64,000 nt of DNA, taken from assembly GCF_016894445.1 (NCBI RefSeq), contig NZ_CP056775.1, positions 5,451,001-5,515,000 of the forward strand, given 5' to 3'. The notes under the pieces are model-generated. The model worked only from the letters and a program-made list of their open reading frames with translations, searched no databases and was not told the DNA's origin. Below, piece by piece: positions 26,095 to 34,494 of the stretch (positions are counted from its first letter, which is position 1; every line of letters starts with the position of its first letter). Source of the DNA: Dyadobacter sandarakinus (GTDB lineage Bacteria; Bacteroidota; Bacteroidia; Cytophagales; Spirosomataceae). Both the position numbers and the translations under genes were made by a program.

Positions 26095-27819
26095 TTAATG
26101 CGAATCTCTTGTAACCTTATCACCCGAGCCTCCGCGCAGAAAGTCCAGGTCTGCGCCTTCGTGTGCCTGCATGACGTGATTGATATGTAAGTTGACATAT
26201 CCACGGTTGTAGCCCATTTCGAGCGGTTTCCAGTAAGCGCGCCTGCGTTCCAGTTCTTCCGGTGACACTTCCAGGTGCAGCTTTCGTTTTTCGACATCCA
26301 GCTCAATGAAATCACCATCCTGCACCAATGCAAAGTTGCCGCCCACAGCTGCCTCCGGCGAAACGTGCAATACCACCGTACCAAAGCCGGTACCGCTCAT
26401 GCGCCCGTCCGAAATCCGCACCATATCAATAACACCCTGTGCAAGTAGCTTTTTGGGTAAAGACATATTGCCTACCTCCGGCATGCCCGGGTATCCTTTC
26501 GGGCCGACATTTTTTAAAATAAGAATGCTGTTTTCGTCTACATCCAGATCAGGATCGTCAAGGCGTCTTTTGTAATCATCTATATCTTCAAAAACAACAG
26601 CGCGCCCGCGGTGCTGCATCAGTTCAGGTTTAAGGGAAGCCGAAGGTTTGATCACCGCTCCGTTCTCACACAAATTGCCCCGTACTACTGCAAGCCCGGT
26701 CAGCGTTTTCACAGGCTCATCCAGGGTTCCTATCACATCCGTATTAAAGCACTCCGCCGAAGCAGAGTTTTCTGCCATGGTTTTTCCATTTACGGTGATT
26801 ACATCCTGATGCAGGAGGCTGATCATCTCCTTGATCACGACCGGCAGTCCGCCGGCGTAATAGAAATCTTCCATAAAGTATCCGCCCGAAGGTTGCAAGT
26901 TGAGCAGCAGGGGCACTTTCTCGCAAAGTTCATTGAAATGGTCCAGGGTAAGGTCTACCCCGATCCTTCCGGCGATGGCAAGCAGGTGAATGACAAAGTT
27001 GGTAGAACCGCCGATAGCCGCATTCAGCATGATGGCATTTTCAAAAGCTTCTTTAGTCAGGATTTTGGACATACGCAGGTCTTCCTTCACCATTTGCACG
27101 ATCCTTCTTCCCGACAAGTGCGCAATGACTTTCCGCCGCGAGTCAGCCGCAGGAATAGCGGCATTTTCAGGAAGCGTCAGCCCGAGCGATTCCACCATAC
27201 ATGCCATTGTGGAAGCCGTGCCCATCACAGCGCAATGTCCGTTGCTCCGGCACATGCAGGCCTCGGCCGTACTCAGCTGCTCCTGGCTGATCTCGCCATT
27301 CCGGTACATTTCACTGAAACGCCATACATCGCTTGTGCCGATGTTGGTACCCCGGTACCGGCCTGTAAGCATCGGTCCGCCTGACACCACGATTGTAGGA
27401 ATATCCACACTGGCTGCCCCCATAACTAGGGAAGGGGTTGTCTTGTCGCAGCCACAAAGCAGTACCACGCCATCGATCGGATTGGCACGGATACTTTCCT
27501 CTACGTCCATGCTCGCGAGGTTGCGGTAGAGCATTGCCGTGGGTTTGATAAGTGTTTCTCCGAGTGACATTACCGGAAATTCCACCGGAAATCCTCCTGC
27601 CTCCCATACACCCCGCTTGACCGACTCCGCCAGTTCGCGGAAATGACCGTTGCAGGGAGTAAGCTCCGAAAAAGTATTACAAATGCCGATGACCGGCCTT
27701 CCGTCAAATTCATCAGCCGGGTAGCCCTGGTTTTTCATCCACGCCCGGTAAATGAACCCGTCTTTTCCTGATTTGCCAAACCAGCCCTGACTACGTAGCT
27801 TATTGCTGTTTTCTTCCAT
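26095..27819 (-). CDS. IlvD/Edd-family sugar acid dehydratase
   Basis: This 574-residue iron-sulfur dehydratase belongs to the branch acting on aldonic acids (L-arabinonate/D-xylonate-like) rather than dihydroxy-acid dehydratase. It opens LRSQGWFGKSGKDGFIYRAWMKNQGY, has the first cluster Cys in ELTPCNGHFREL, the second in LLCGCDKTTPS, and the third in ACMCRSNGHCAVMGTAST. LPENAAIPAADSRR and IGGSTNFVIHLLAIAGR are also typical. The product would be a 2-keto-3-deoxy sugar acid. The downstream SDR fits a non-phosphorylative sugar oxidation route. The exact substrate is unresolved. Confidence 0.88.
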   Translation of the reverse strand: MEENSNKLRSQGWFGKSGKDGFIYRAWMKNQGYPADEFDGRPVIGICNTFSELTPCNGHFRELAESVKRGVWEAGGFPVEFPVMSLGETLIKPTAMLYRNLASMDVEESIRANPIDGVVLLCGCDKTTPSLVMGAASVDIPTIVVSGGPMLTGRYRGTNIGTSDVWRFSEMYRNGEISQEQLSTAEACMCRSNGHCAVMGTASTMACMVESLGLTLPENAAIPAADSRRKVIAHLSGRRIVQMVKEDLRMSKILTKEAFENAIMLNAAIGGSTNFVIHLLAIAGRIGVDLTLDHFNELCEKVPLLLNLQPSGGYFMEDFYYAGGLPVVIKEMISLLHQDVITVNGKTMAENSASAECFNTDVIGTLDEPVKTLTGLAVVRGNLCENGAVIKPSASLKPELMQHRGRAVVFEDIDDYKRRLDDPDLDVDENSILILKNVGPKGYPGMPEVGNMSLPKKLLAQGVIDMVRISDGRMSGTGFGTVVLHVSPEAAVGGNFALVQDGDFIELDVEKRKLHLEVSPEELERRRAYWKPLEMGYNRGYVNLHINHVMQAHEGADLDFLRGGSGDKVTRDSH

Positions 27820-27931
27820 TTTTCGCCATTGTTACACACCCTGGTAAAGGCGGGTTTCAGTTAAATATAATTTAGCCCGGCCTTTAAAATAAATATCGTA
27901 TATTCGGTTCTGTACGATCGGAAGACTGTCC

Positions 27932-29182
27932 ATGAATGTGTTTAGATTATATAAGATACTGCTTTGCTTGTCATTACAACTATTTGCATACCCTTCGCCT
28001 GCACAATCCCAGACCGATCATTTTCTTGAAAGATTATTAAAAAAATACCCCGAGCGGTTTACGAATGTCCTCTCCCAGCCGGAGAAGTACAAGGTTCAGG
28101 TGCTGTACACGCGCATTGACCGTAACCGCAAAAATGAACCCCATTTTACAACCCACAGTTACGGCGTAAACAGCACAGACTACTTTTATCCCGCCAGTAC
28201 AGTCAAACTGCCCGCTATTATCCTGGCATTTGAAAAGCTCAATAGGCTCGGGATTGACAAGTATACACCCATGTTCACAGGTACTGCGCGTCCCGAGCAG
28301 ACGGCCGTCACCCGGGATACGACCTCCGAGGATGGGCTTCCTTCCGTAGCCCACTATGCCAAGAAAATCCTGCTTGCGAGCGATAATGATGCATTCAACC
28401 GGCTTTATGAATTTATTGGTCAGGAGGAGTTCAATGAAGGGTTGAAAAAGCATGGCTATACCCAAGCGCGCATCACGCACCGCCTCGACCTGAACATAGG
28501 CACAGAAAACAACCGGTATACCAATCCGGTGAAGTTTGTAAAAGACGGGAAAGTGGTTTACGAGCAGCCTGCGGCTTATTGTAGTAAAGTATACACGGCC
28601 CATGCTCCTATTCCTTTGGGTAAAGGTTTTGTAAAAAACGGCAAGCTTGTTGAGGAGCCTTTTGATTTTGCTGAAAAGAACTACTTCCCGCTCGAAGAGC
28701 AGCACCGGCTTCTCAGGTCTATTTTCTTTCCTGAACAAGTAGTACCGGCTGAGCGCTTTAATTTGACACCGGAAGATTATCGTTTTTTGTACCAGTACAT
28801 GTCGCAATTCCCTGTGGAAACGAGCTTCCCGGCCAATTACACGGACGACTACTACGATGGCTATGTGAAGTTTCTGTTGTTTGGGTCAACCAAGACGCGC
28901 CTGCCGCGCCATATCCGGTTGTTCAACAAGTCGGGAGATGCTTACGGATTTTTGCTGGACAATGCCTACATAGCTGATTTTGAAAAAGGCATCGAGCTGA
29001 TGGTTACAGCTGTAATTTATTGTAATGAAGACGGCATCTTCAACGACGACAAGTACGAGTATGAGACCGTCGGATTTCCATTTATGGTCAACCTGGGCAA
29101 GACGCTCTTCGAATACGAGCTGAGCCGCAAGCATACCAACCGGCCTGATCTGAGCCGGTTTGAGGTTGAATACGATAAGTAG
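27932..29182 (+). CDS. Class A beta-lactamase-fold serine hydrolase
   Basis: This 416-residue exported protein has a signal peptide (ending SPAQS) and three penicillin-recognising motifs: SxxK as STVK at 89-92, SDN at 150-152, and KSG (about 333-335) in place of KTG. The fold is therefore the serine beta-lactamase/DD-peptidase type. Its length exceeds that of class A lactamases (about 290), with a large insert between SDN and KSG. A peptidase or esterase role is as likely as beta-lactam hydrolysis. No omega-loop ExxLN motif was recognised. Confidence 0.85.
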   Translation: MNVFRLYKILLCLSLQLFAYPSPAQSQTDHFLERLLKKYPERFTNVLSQPEKYKVQVLYTRIDRNRKNEPHFTTHSYGVNSTDYFYPASTVKLPAIILAFEKLNRLGIDKYTPMFTGTARPEQTAVTRDTTSEDGLPSVAHYAKKILLASDNDAFNRLYEFIGQEEFNEGLKKHGYTQARITHRLDLNIGTENNRYTNPVKFVKDGKVVYEQPAAYCSKVYTAHAPIPLGKGFVKNGKLVEEPFDFAEKNYFPLEEQHRLLRSIFFPEQVVPAERFNLTPEDYRFLYQYMSQFPVETSFPANYTDDYYDGYVKFLLFGSTKTRLPRHIRLFNKSGDAYGFLLDNAYIADFEKGIELMVTAVIYCNEDGIFNDDKYEYETVGFPFMVNLGKTLFEYELSRKHTNRPDLSRFEVEYDK

Positions 29183-29189
29183 CGGTAGC

Positions 29190-29588
29190 TTAAAAAGACT
29201 TGTATTTCAGACGTGGGGCGATCTGACAGATGTAAAGATTGGCAAAATGCCCGATGATGAGCAGGGCTGAACCTGCATAACCCAGCCAGGAGAAAACCGG
29301 AAGACGGCTTTCAAAGATCAGCGAGACCGAAAATACAAGAAGCCCACCCCAGAGCAGGATACGCACCGGCACAGACTTGTGATCACGGGTTGCATAAAAA
29401 ACCGCCAGTCCATTGATCAGAATAAACAGCATATCCAGCGAAAGCAGGCTGAAATCAGCATGATGCACATGCCCGAATCCTGAGCCGAATGCCACCGCAG
29501 CCGGTACCAGCAGGCAATGGATAATGCACAGCACAGAGCCGGCAATGCCAACGTAATCTGCTTTGTTATGTGAATGTGATGCTTTCAT
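29190..29588 (-). CDS. MerC-domain membrane protein
   Basis: This 132-residue protein has four hydrophobic segments and matches the MerC family. The first segment carries the Cys-His pair (SVLCIIHCLLVPAAVAFG). His-rich tracts occur in the N terminus (SHSHNK) and after the first helix (HVHHADF), and a Cys lies near the C terminus (LYICQIAP). MerC proteins move metal ions; in Bacteroidota such genes often occur beside Fur-family regulators and are probably not for mercury. The promoter here carries a palindrome shared with the TonB receptor gene, supporting co-regulation by the divergent Fur-family protein. Confidence 0.85.
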   Translation of the reverse strand: MKASHSHNKADYVGIAGSVLCIIHCLLVPAAVAFGSGFGHVHHADFSLLSLDMLFILINGLAVFYATRDHKSVPVRILLWGGLLVFSVSLIFESRLPVFSWLGYAGSALLIIGHFANLYICQIAPRLKYKSF

Positions 29589-29605
29589 ACTGTTTTAATA
29601 TCGTA

Positions 29606-29636
29606 CAAAAATAAGCCGCATTTTGGCAAGATGCAA
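29606..29636 (-). promoter_or_regulatory. Promoter of the MerC-domain gene
   Basis: The minus strand has TTG (29634-29636), 20 bases, then TATTTTTG (29606-29613), an exact TANNTTTG box 18 bp upstream of the start codon. The -33 element lies inside the palindrome at 29632-29646. Confidence 0.6.
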
Positions 29637-29646
29637 CTCTGTTGCA
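29632..29646. promoter_or_regulatory. Palindromic operator, copy 1 (TGCAAC-N3-GTTGCA)
   Basis: A perfect inverted repeat TGCAACTCTGTTGCA covers the -33 element of the MerC-domain gene promoter. An almost identical site, differing only in the three central bases, covers the -33 element of the TonB receptor promoter. The Fur-family protein encoded next door is the obvious candidate regulator. Confidence 0.7.
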
Positions 29647-29684
29647 ATAAATTTAACATGTGGTGCAATGCGGCGCCTGTAAAC

Positions 29685-29717
29685 TTTGTTAACTTTAAAT
29701 CACAGAACTTAACTTTG
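29685..29717 (+). promoter_or_regulatory. Promoter of the Fur-family gene
   Basis: TTTG (29685-29688), 21 bases, TAACTTTG (29710-29717), an exact -7 match 47 bp upstream of the ATG. The shared palindrome lies 39 bp further upstream and does not overlap this promoter. Confidence 0.55.
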
Positions 29718-29764
29718 AGCTGAAAGGTTTTATAAGCATCAGAGCCAAATTAAATTGTCGGACA

Positions 29765-30175
29765 ATGGAAGGATTAAAAGAAACGCTGAAAGAACATAAT
29801 CTGCGCACTACAACTTGCCGGGAGGATGTTCTGTCTGCTTTCATTAACCGCAAAAACGCATTATCTCACGGGGATCTGGAAGGTGCACTGGGCGAGGCTT
29901 ATGACCGGGTTACCATTTACCGCACGCTTAAAACTTTCCTTGAAAAAGGGATTATTCACAAAGTACTGGATGATGAAGGCCTGCGTTATGCGCTTTGCTC
30001 GCATAATTGCTCCGAGCAGCAGCATCATCATGACCATATTCATTTCAAATGTAGTGCCTGCGGCGAGACCAACTGTCTTGAAAACCTGCATATCCCGGTC
30101 GTCCAGCTTCCAAATGGCTACCAGGCCGAGAACTTCAACCTGCTCATCCAGGGAGTTTGCCCCAAATGCAACTAG
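29765..30175 (+). CDS. Fur-family metal-responsive regulator, probably Zur-like
   Basis: This 136-residue repressor of the Fur superfamily has an N-terminal winged helix (RTTTCREDVLSAFINRKNALSHGDLE, then YDRVTIYRTLKTFLEKGIIHK with the recognition helix). The C-terminal metal domain contains HHHDHIHFKCSACGETNCLE and ends in GVCPKCN. The two CxxC pairs form the usual structural zinc site, and the His cluster is the probable sensing site. The target metal cannot be read from sequence. Zinc is inferred from the MerC-domain and ZnuD-like receptor neighbours. It is divergent from the MerC-domain gene. Confidence 0.88.
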   Translation: MEGLKETLKEHNLRTTTCREDVLSAFINRKNALSHGDLEGALGEAYDRVTIYRTLKTFLEKGIIHKVLDDEGLRYALCSHNCSEQQHHHDHIHFKCSACGETNCLENLHIPVVQLPNGYQAENFNLLIQGVCPKCN

Positions 30176-30222
30176 GCTGGTAAGGCCGGCGTAGCGCCAG
30201 CCTTACGAAGCAAGCCTGCTTA

Positions 30223-30777
30223 TTACCTGATTTTCAGATTAAAATCCAGGTTCACGTCATCACTTCCCGGTGAGGTTGTGCCGTTTTTCGTGCCTGGCTG
30301 GTGCCGGAGCTGTACTTTCAGCGTACCCGCGCCTGCTGCCCCGGTTTTAACAGTGCCGGTCAATCCTATCGGGTAATTATTTGCATCCTTGTCACCATAG
30401 GTGTAGATCAGCAGGGACGACGGTGCAGGCGTATAAACCAGCAGGTGCTCGTTTGCTTTTTCCGCAATTTCTTCTGTGATATTTTCAACAGGATTCTTGC
30501 TTTCATCCAGGAACGCCGCTGTCAGTGTGTACGATGCATTGGGTTTTAATGCAATGGTGTCGAAAGCTGTGGGCGCATTGCCACCGTCACCATCCGCATC
30601 TTTGTAGGAAAACGAAGTCACGGTGTTTGTTCCGGCTTCTGTAAATTTCAGTGTTACTGACGTAATCAGCTCATTCTCATCATCTGGTTCGAGATCCTCG
30701 CCGGAGTCCTTGCATTGTGCGAAAAGGATGGACAAGCCCAGCATGACAGGCCAGCCCCATTTACGGTTCATTTTCAT
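30223..30777 (-). CDS. Lipoprotein accompanying the TonB receptor
   Basis: This 184-residue lipoprotein has the lipobox FAQC (Cys22) and an acidic spacer (KDSGEDLEPDDENE) that suggests surface export. It also has a beta-sandwich-like body with a calcium-loop-like KDADGDGGNAP, and a C terminus SDDVNLDFNLKIR. Its gene begins 38 bp after the TonB receptor gene and is probably co-transcribed, as a surface partner of the receptor. I do not recognise a named family with certainty. Confidence 0.75.
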   Translation of the reverse strand: MKMNRKWGWPVMLGLSILFAQCKDSGEDLEPDDENELITSVTLKFTEAGTNTVTSFSYKDADGDGGNAPTAFDTIALKPNASYTLTAAFLDESKNPVENITEEIAEKANEHLLVYTPAPSSLLIYTYGDKDANNYPIGLTGTVKTGAAGAGTLKVQLRHQPGTKNGTTSPGSDDVNLDFNLKIR

Positions 30778-30815
30778 AGGTAAAAAGATTTATTAAACTA
30801 AAATTGATTCGCTGC

Positions 30816-33128
30816 CTAAGCCCCAAATTTCCATTTGAGCCGGATAGAAGCATTTCTGCCCATTTCGTCCGCATAGTACCTGAACCGGTTCAGGTAGTCG
30901 CGATAGGAGGTATTGAAAAGATTCTGCACTGCAATGCCGATTTCAAGCTGCTGTTTTTCTGAGACGGGAATAGTTACCCCCGACTGGATGTTCCAGATCG
31001 AATAACCTGGCGGGGGAGGAGCAAAATCACTCTGGGCCGGTACGCGCTTCTGCCGCGCGACCATCAGGTTTCCTGCCGAAACAAATAGCCTGTGCCACTT
31101 GCCACCATCCGGGAACTGGTACCTGAGCTCATGATCGAGGCGGTTGGATGGGATCATGACCAGGTAGCCATTGTTGCGCTCGTCATAAACCCGCAGGTAG
31201 CTGAGCTTGCTTGTAACCGTCAGGTTTTGTGTAAACTCCCAGCTGGCAGAAAGGTCAATGCCTTTGAAGCTCGCGTCAGTTTGGGTGTATTTAAAAGCAG
31301 GAAATGCTCCTCGAATGGTCAGGATAGGTTCAGCCTGGGGTTTGAGATAAATGAAGTCGGCAATGTAATTGTAGTATCCTCCCAGTTCAACAGTAAAGCG
31401 CTCACCGGTATATTTCACACTCAAAATCGAGTTCAATGCTTTTTCGGGCACCAGCGTGGAATCACCTTTTTCATAAGCTGCCGCTCCGTGATGCACACCG
31501 TCCGTAAAAAGCTCACTTACATTGGGGGCCCGCCAGGCAGTACCTACATTCAGCTTGGCCGACATGCGTCCTGAAAAGTTACGTGTAGCACCCAGCGTGC
31601 CCGAGAAGTTAGCGAACTGGAAATCATTGGCCACTTTCTGCCGGCTGACGATCCGGTAAGTGCGCAGTTTGCGCAGGTCATACCGTACACCGCCTTCAAG
31701 CTCCCACTTACTGGTTACCAGTCTTTCCAGCCCAAAAACACCGATATTGAACTGATTGAAATTCGGGATCAGCGGCCGGCCATCCATGAGGTTGTACTGG
31801 TACAAGGTACTGATGCCAAGCTGCCCGGTCAGCTTTCCGGCCAGGGGCTTATGGTCCCAGATCACATCATTGGTGAGGGTTGTTAGTCTGAAAGTCAGTT
31901 CAGGACGGTTGAGTGCCGCCAGGGAGTCATTTTTGGGTTTATGTAAATCAAATTCATTGCGGTTGTTGGCCTGGTATGCAAAAGTCCATTGCAAACGGTT
32001 ACCATCCTCGAAATGATAATGCGTTTCGGCTTTCAGCAGGCTGTGGCGCACGTTCTGGTTGGGCCGGTTAATCCCGTAGCTGAACCCCGATTTTACCTGC
32101 GGCTCACCACTGGCAATCACATTGAGGAGGTCGGTAATACTTCCGATGTGTGAGCCCGAAAAAATACCGATTTGTGTATTGAAGTAGCTGTAAAATGCAT
32201 CTACGCCAAATCCTTTGCGGCGATAGCCTGCCGCCAGTGAAAAGTTTTTCTCACTGATTCCTGTATTATCCAGAAAATAGCCGGGCGTACGAATGTTTCC
32301 TCCGCGTTTGATCGTACCCTGTGCGCGCCAGGCAAAGCTTTTGAAACCGCTTTGCAGCGTTGCCGAGGCCACGCCCTGCCGTCCGTTGCTAAATCCTACC
32401 GAATTCACCTCTCCTGAAAGTGCTCGCTTAAAAGGCAGTTCCTCCGGCTCAACGAGGATCACACCGCCTATTGCATCCGAACCGTACCGAACTGCTGCGG
32501 CACCTTTCACAACCGACAGGCGGGTTGCAACAAAAGGATCTATTTCCGGCGCGTGCTCGGAGCCCCATTGTTGCCCTTCCTGGCGCACGCCATTATTCAT
32601 GATCAGGATACGGTTGCTATGCAGTCCGTGAATGACAGGCTTGGAAATCGATGAGCCGGTTTGCAGCGTAGTTACGCCTGTTATGCCTTTCAGGCTTTCA
32701 CCCAGATTTTGCCCGCGGGTTTTGTCAAGGTCTTCACCTGTAAGTGTGGTAAGTGGCTGGGTAGCAGGTGAAGTTGTCCGGTGAGCTGTAATTTCAACAT
32801 CGCGTAAATGTACCTCCTGTTCAAGCAGGCTGAAATTTTCTTCGTGACCGGCATGTAAGTCAATCTGCTGTTTATCAGGATTGTAGCCAATAATGCGGCA
32901 TTCGAGGGTGTACTTTCCGGGACAAAGGTTCCGGAGCTCGTACCGGCCATCTTTATCCGTAAATACCCCACTGCTTTGTCCCGTCACAAAAACTGTGGCG
33001 CCCGGTACAGGCTGGCCGCTGTGCTGGTCTTTTACAACACCTTTTATGTAACATTCACACCCGGTTTTCTGGCCATGGGTGATCGTTATGGTAAAAAAAA
33101 GCAGGATGCTGAGCAGAAAGCGGTTCAT
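30816..33128 (-). CDS. TonB-dependent receptor, probable metal uptake
   Basis: This outer-membrane receptor has 770 residues from the internal ATG at 33126-33128, chosen because it opens the signal peptide NRFLLSILLFFTITITHG. The sequence upstream of it overlaps the promoter. After the signal come a carboxypeptidase-regulatory-like domain (VKDQHSGQPVPGATVFV), a plug domain (ESLKGITGVTTLQTG ... VVKGAAAVRYGSDAIGGVI) and a beta-barrel ending in IRLKWKFGA with terminal aromatic-rich strands. The plug motif SEHAPEIDPF recalls ZnuD-type zinc receptors. The promoter carries the palindrome also found before the MerC-domain gene, which supports metal regulation. Confidence 0.87.
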   Translation of the reverse strand: MNRFLLSILLFFTITITHGQKTGCECYIKGVVKDQHSGQPVPGATVFVTGQSSGVFTDKDGRYELRNLCPGKYTLECRIIGYNPDKQQIDLHAGHEENFSLLEQEVHLRDVEITAHRTTSPATQPLTTLTGEDLDKTRGQNLGESLKGITGVTTLQTGSSISKPVIHGLHSNRILIMNNGVRQEGQQWGSEHAPEIDPFVATRLSVVKGAAAVRYGSDAIGGVILVEPEELPFKRALSGEVNSVGFSNGRQGVASATLQSGFKSFAWRAQGTIKRGGNIRTPGYFLDNTGISEKNFSLAAGYRRKGFGVDAFYSYFNTQIGIFSGSHIGSITDLLNVIASGEPQVKSGFSYGINRPNQNVRHSLLKAETHYHFEDGNRLQWTFAYQANNRNEFDLHKPKNDSLAALNRPELTFRLTTLTNDVIWDHKPLAGKLTGQLGISTLYQYNLMDGRPLIPNFNQFNIGVFGLERLVTSKWELEGGVRYDLRKLRTYRIVSRQKVANDFQFANFSGTLGATRNFSGRMSAKLNVGTAWRAPNVSELFTDGVHHGAAAYEKGDSTLVPEKALNSILSVKYTGERFTVELGGYYNYIADFIYLKPQAEPILTIRGAFPAFKYTQTDASFKGIDLSASWEFTQNLTVTSKLSYLRVYDERNNGYLVMIPSNRLDHELRYQFPDGGKWHRLFVSAGNLMVARQKRVPAQSDFAPPPPGYSIWNIQSGVTIPVSEKQQLEIGIAVQNLFNTSYRDYLNRFRYYADEMGRNASIRLKWKFGA

Positions 33129-33178
33129 TGGTCTTTTACAAACGCAGGAGTGATGTGGATTATAATGCCACAATGTTG

Positions 33179-33209
33179 CAAAAGTAAATCAAGTGCAACT
33201 GTGTTGCAA
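33179..33209 (-). promoter_or_regulatory. Promoter of the TonB receptor gene
   Basis: The minus strand has TTG (33207-33209), 20 bases, then TACTTTTG (33179-33186), an exact -7 box about 50 bp upstream of the chosen ATG. This supports the start at 33128 rather than 33173. Confidence 0.62.
33194..33208. promoter_or_regulatory. Palindromic operator, copy 2 (TGCAAC-N3-GTTGCA)
   Basis: A perfect inverted repeat TGCAACTGTGTTGCA occupies the spacer between -33 and -7 and overlaps the -33 element, a classic repressor position. An extra half-site GTTGCA lies at 33175-33180 next to the -7 box. Confidence 0.72.
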
Positions 33210-33290
33210 GAAATAGTTTAAAGTATTTGGGGCTTTAATAAGAGGGAGGAAGGAGGATGGAGGAGGGATATGTCTTGAATGTGTTAAAAT

Positions 33291-33334
33291 AAAAAGCCGG
33301 AATGCTCGATGGGTTGAGTGCATTCCGGCTTTTT
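33291..33334 (-). terminator. Terminator of the NHL-propeller gene
   Basis: A 15-bp stem (AAAAAGCCGGAATGC with GCATTCCGGCTTTTT) and 14-base loop lies just 3' of the minus-strand gene ending at 33350. The poly-A/T flanks could allow use on both strands. Confidence 0.88.
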
Positions 33335-33349
33335 ATTGGGGGGCTGCGA

Positions 33350-34429
33350 TCAGACTCTTTCCAGTTTGACGGGGTAGGTCTTTTTAGCATTCCATTGACA
33401 TACATAAATATTCTCATCATTATCCACGCATACATCGTGACAATGCATGAAAATGGGTTTTTCCTGTACCATAAGCTGCAATGCGCCATTCTGATATACA
33501 GGCTTGGTGCCGCCGGGATTGGAAATAACCTTATTGGATTTATCAAGAATGGTAACAAATCCTGAGTTCGGTGTCTGGTTCAGGTACCGCAGCCTTGACC
33601 AGCAAACTCCGGCAAACATCTGGTCTCCTTTGAAAACAGGCCGGCATACAAATGCGCCGGGGAGAAAAATGGTGCTGAGGTACTTGCCATCCAATGTGAA
33701 CCTTTTGAATGCATTGTGCGCGCGGGAGGTCACCATGAGTGTCGGATTAGCCTTGTCACGATGGTCGATTGCAATGCCATGGGCTGTTGAAAACTGCGAA
33801 TCTTCATCGCCCGTGCCGCCAAACTTATCAATAAATTCACCCTTCGGTGTGTAGCGGAGGATCCAGTTGGAGCCATATCCATCAGCCACATAAATCGTCC
33901 CGTCCGGCCCGATCGCACTTTCCGTCGGCTTAAACGGATCAGTTTCCTTGTAGGCCCCGGCTTTGGAAGGATGTTCAATCGTGAGCAGGATCTTACCTTT
34001 CATGTCCGTTTTAAAAACCTTGCCCAGATTAGGGTCGCATATAAAGAGGAACTCTTCCCCGTTTGCATTCCAGAGCGTAAGCCCGTGTCCGCCGGGGAAT
34101 TCATGTCCCCAGCTGTCAAGCAGCTTTCCGGAGCGGTCGTAAACCAGAATGTTGTTTTTAACTTCATCTCCCACCATAATCAGCCTGCCTTTACTATCCT
34201 GTACCATTTCATGGCAATTGTTGACAGGAAACTGAGCGGCATCCAGGTTGCCCCAGCCCTGATGCACCTTGTAGCGGTAGGCACCATGGCCAATGGTCTC
34301 GCCATCAGCCTTGGGGGAAGCTTTCAGTATGTAAAATGGCTTGAACGTGATGGCAGCGGCTGTGGCAGCAGCCAGCCGGGTAAACTGGCGCCGGGATGGT
34401 TGGTCTTGCATGGTTGTGTTTTTATGCAA
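33350..34429 (-). CDS. Tat-exported NHL-repeat beta-propeller protein
   Basis: This 359-residue protein (or 353 from the ATG at 34411) has a twin-arginine-like signal (SRRQFTRLAAATAAAITF). It carries several NHL/6-bladed-propeller repeats, for example LIMVGDEVKNNILVYDRSGKLLDSWG, IYVADGYGSNWILRYTPKGEFIDKFGG, and the C-terminal CHDVCVDNDENIYVCQWNAKKTYP. Related propellers occur with peptidylglycine-lyase-like or sugar-binding functions, but no catalytic set was identified. It is separated from pfkB by 65 bp on the same strand. Confidence 0.82.
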   Translation of the reverse strand: MHKNTTMQDQPSRRQFTRLAAATAAAITFKPFYILKASPKADGETIGHGAYRYKVHQGWGNLDAAQFPVNNCHEMVQDSKGRLIMVGDEVKNNILVYDRSGKLLDSWGHEFPGGHGLTLWNANGEEFLFICDPNLGKVFKTDMKGKILLTIEHPSKAGAYKETDPFKPTESAIGPDGTIYVADGYGSNWILRYTPKGEFIDKFGGTGDEDSQFSTAHGIAIDHRDKANPTLMVTSRAHNAFKRFTLDGKYLSTIFLPGAFVCRPVFKGDQMFAGVCWSRLRYLNQTPNSGFVTILDKSNKVISNPGGTKPVYQNGALQLMVQEKPIFMHCHDVCVDNDENIYVCQWNAKKTYPVKLERV

Positions 34430-34494
34430 AAGCCCGTACCCCCGTTTTCTTACTATCAGAGGATCAAATGTGAAATGCCTGAGAAATGAGCTGC

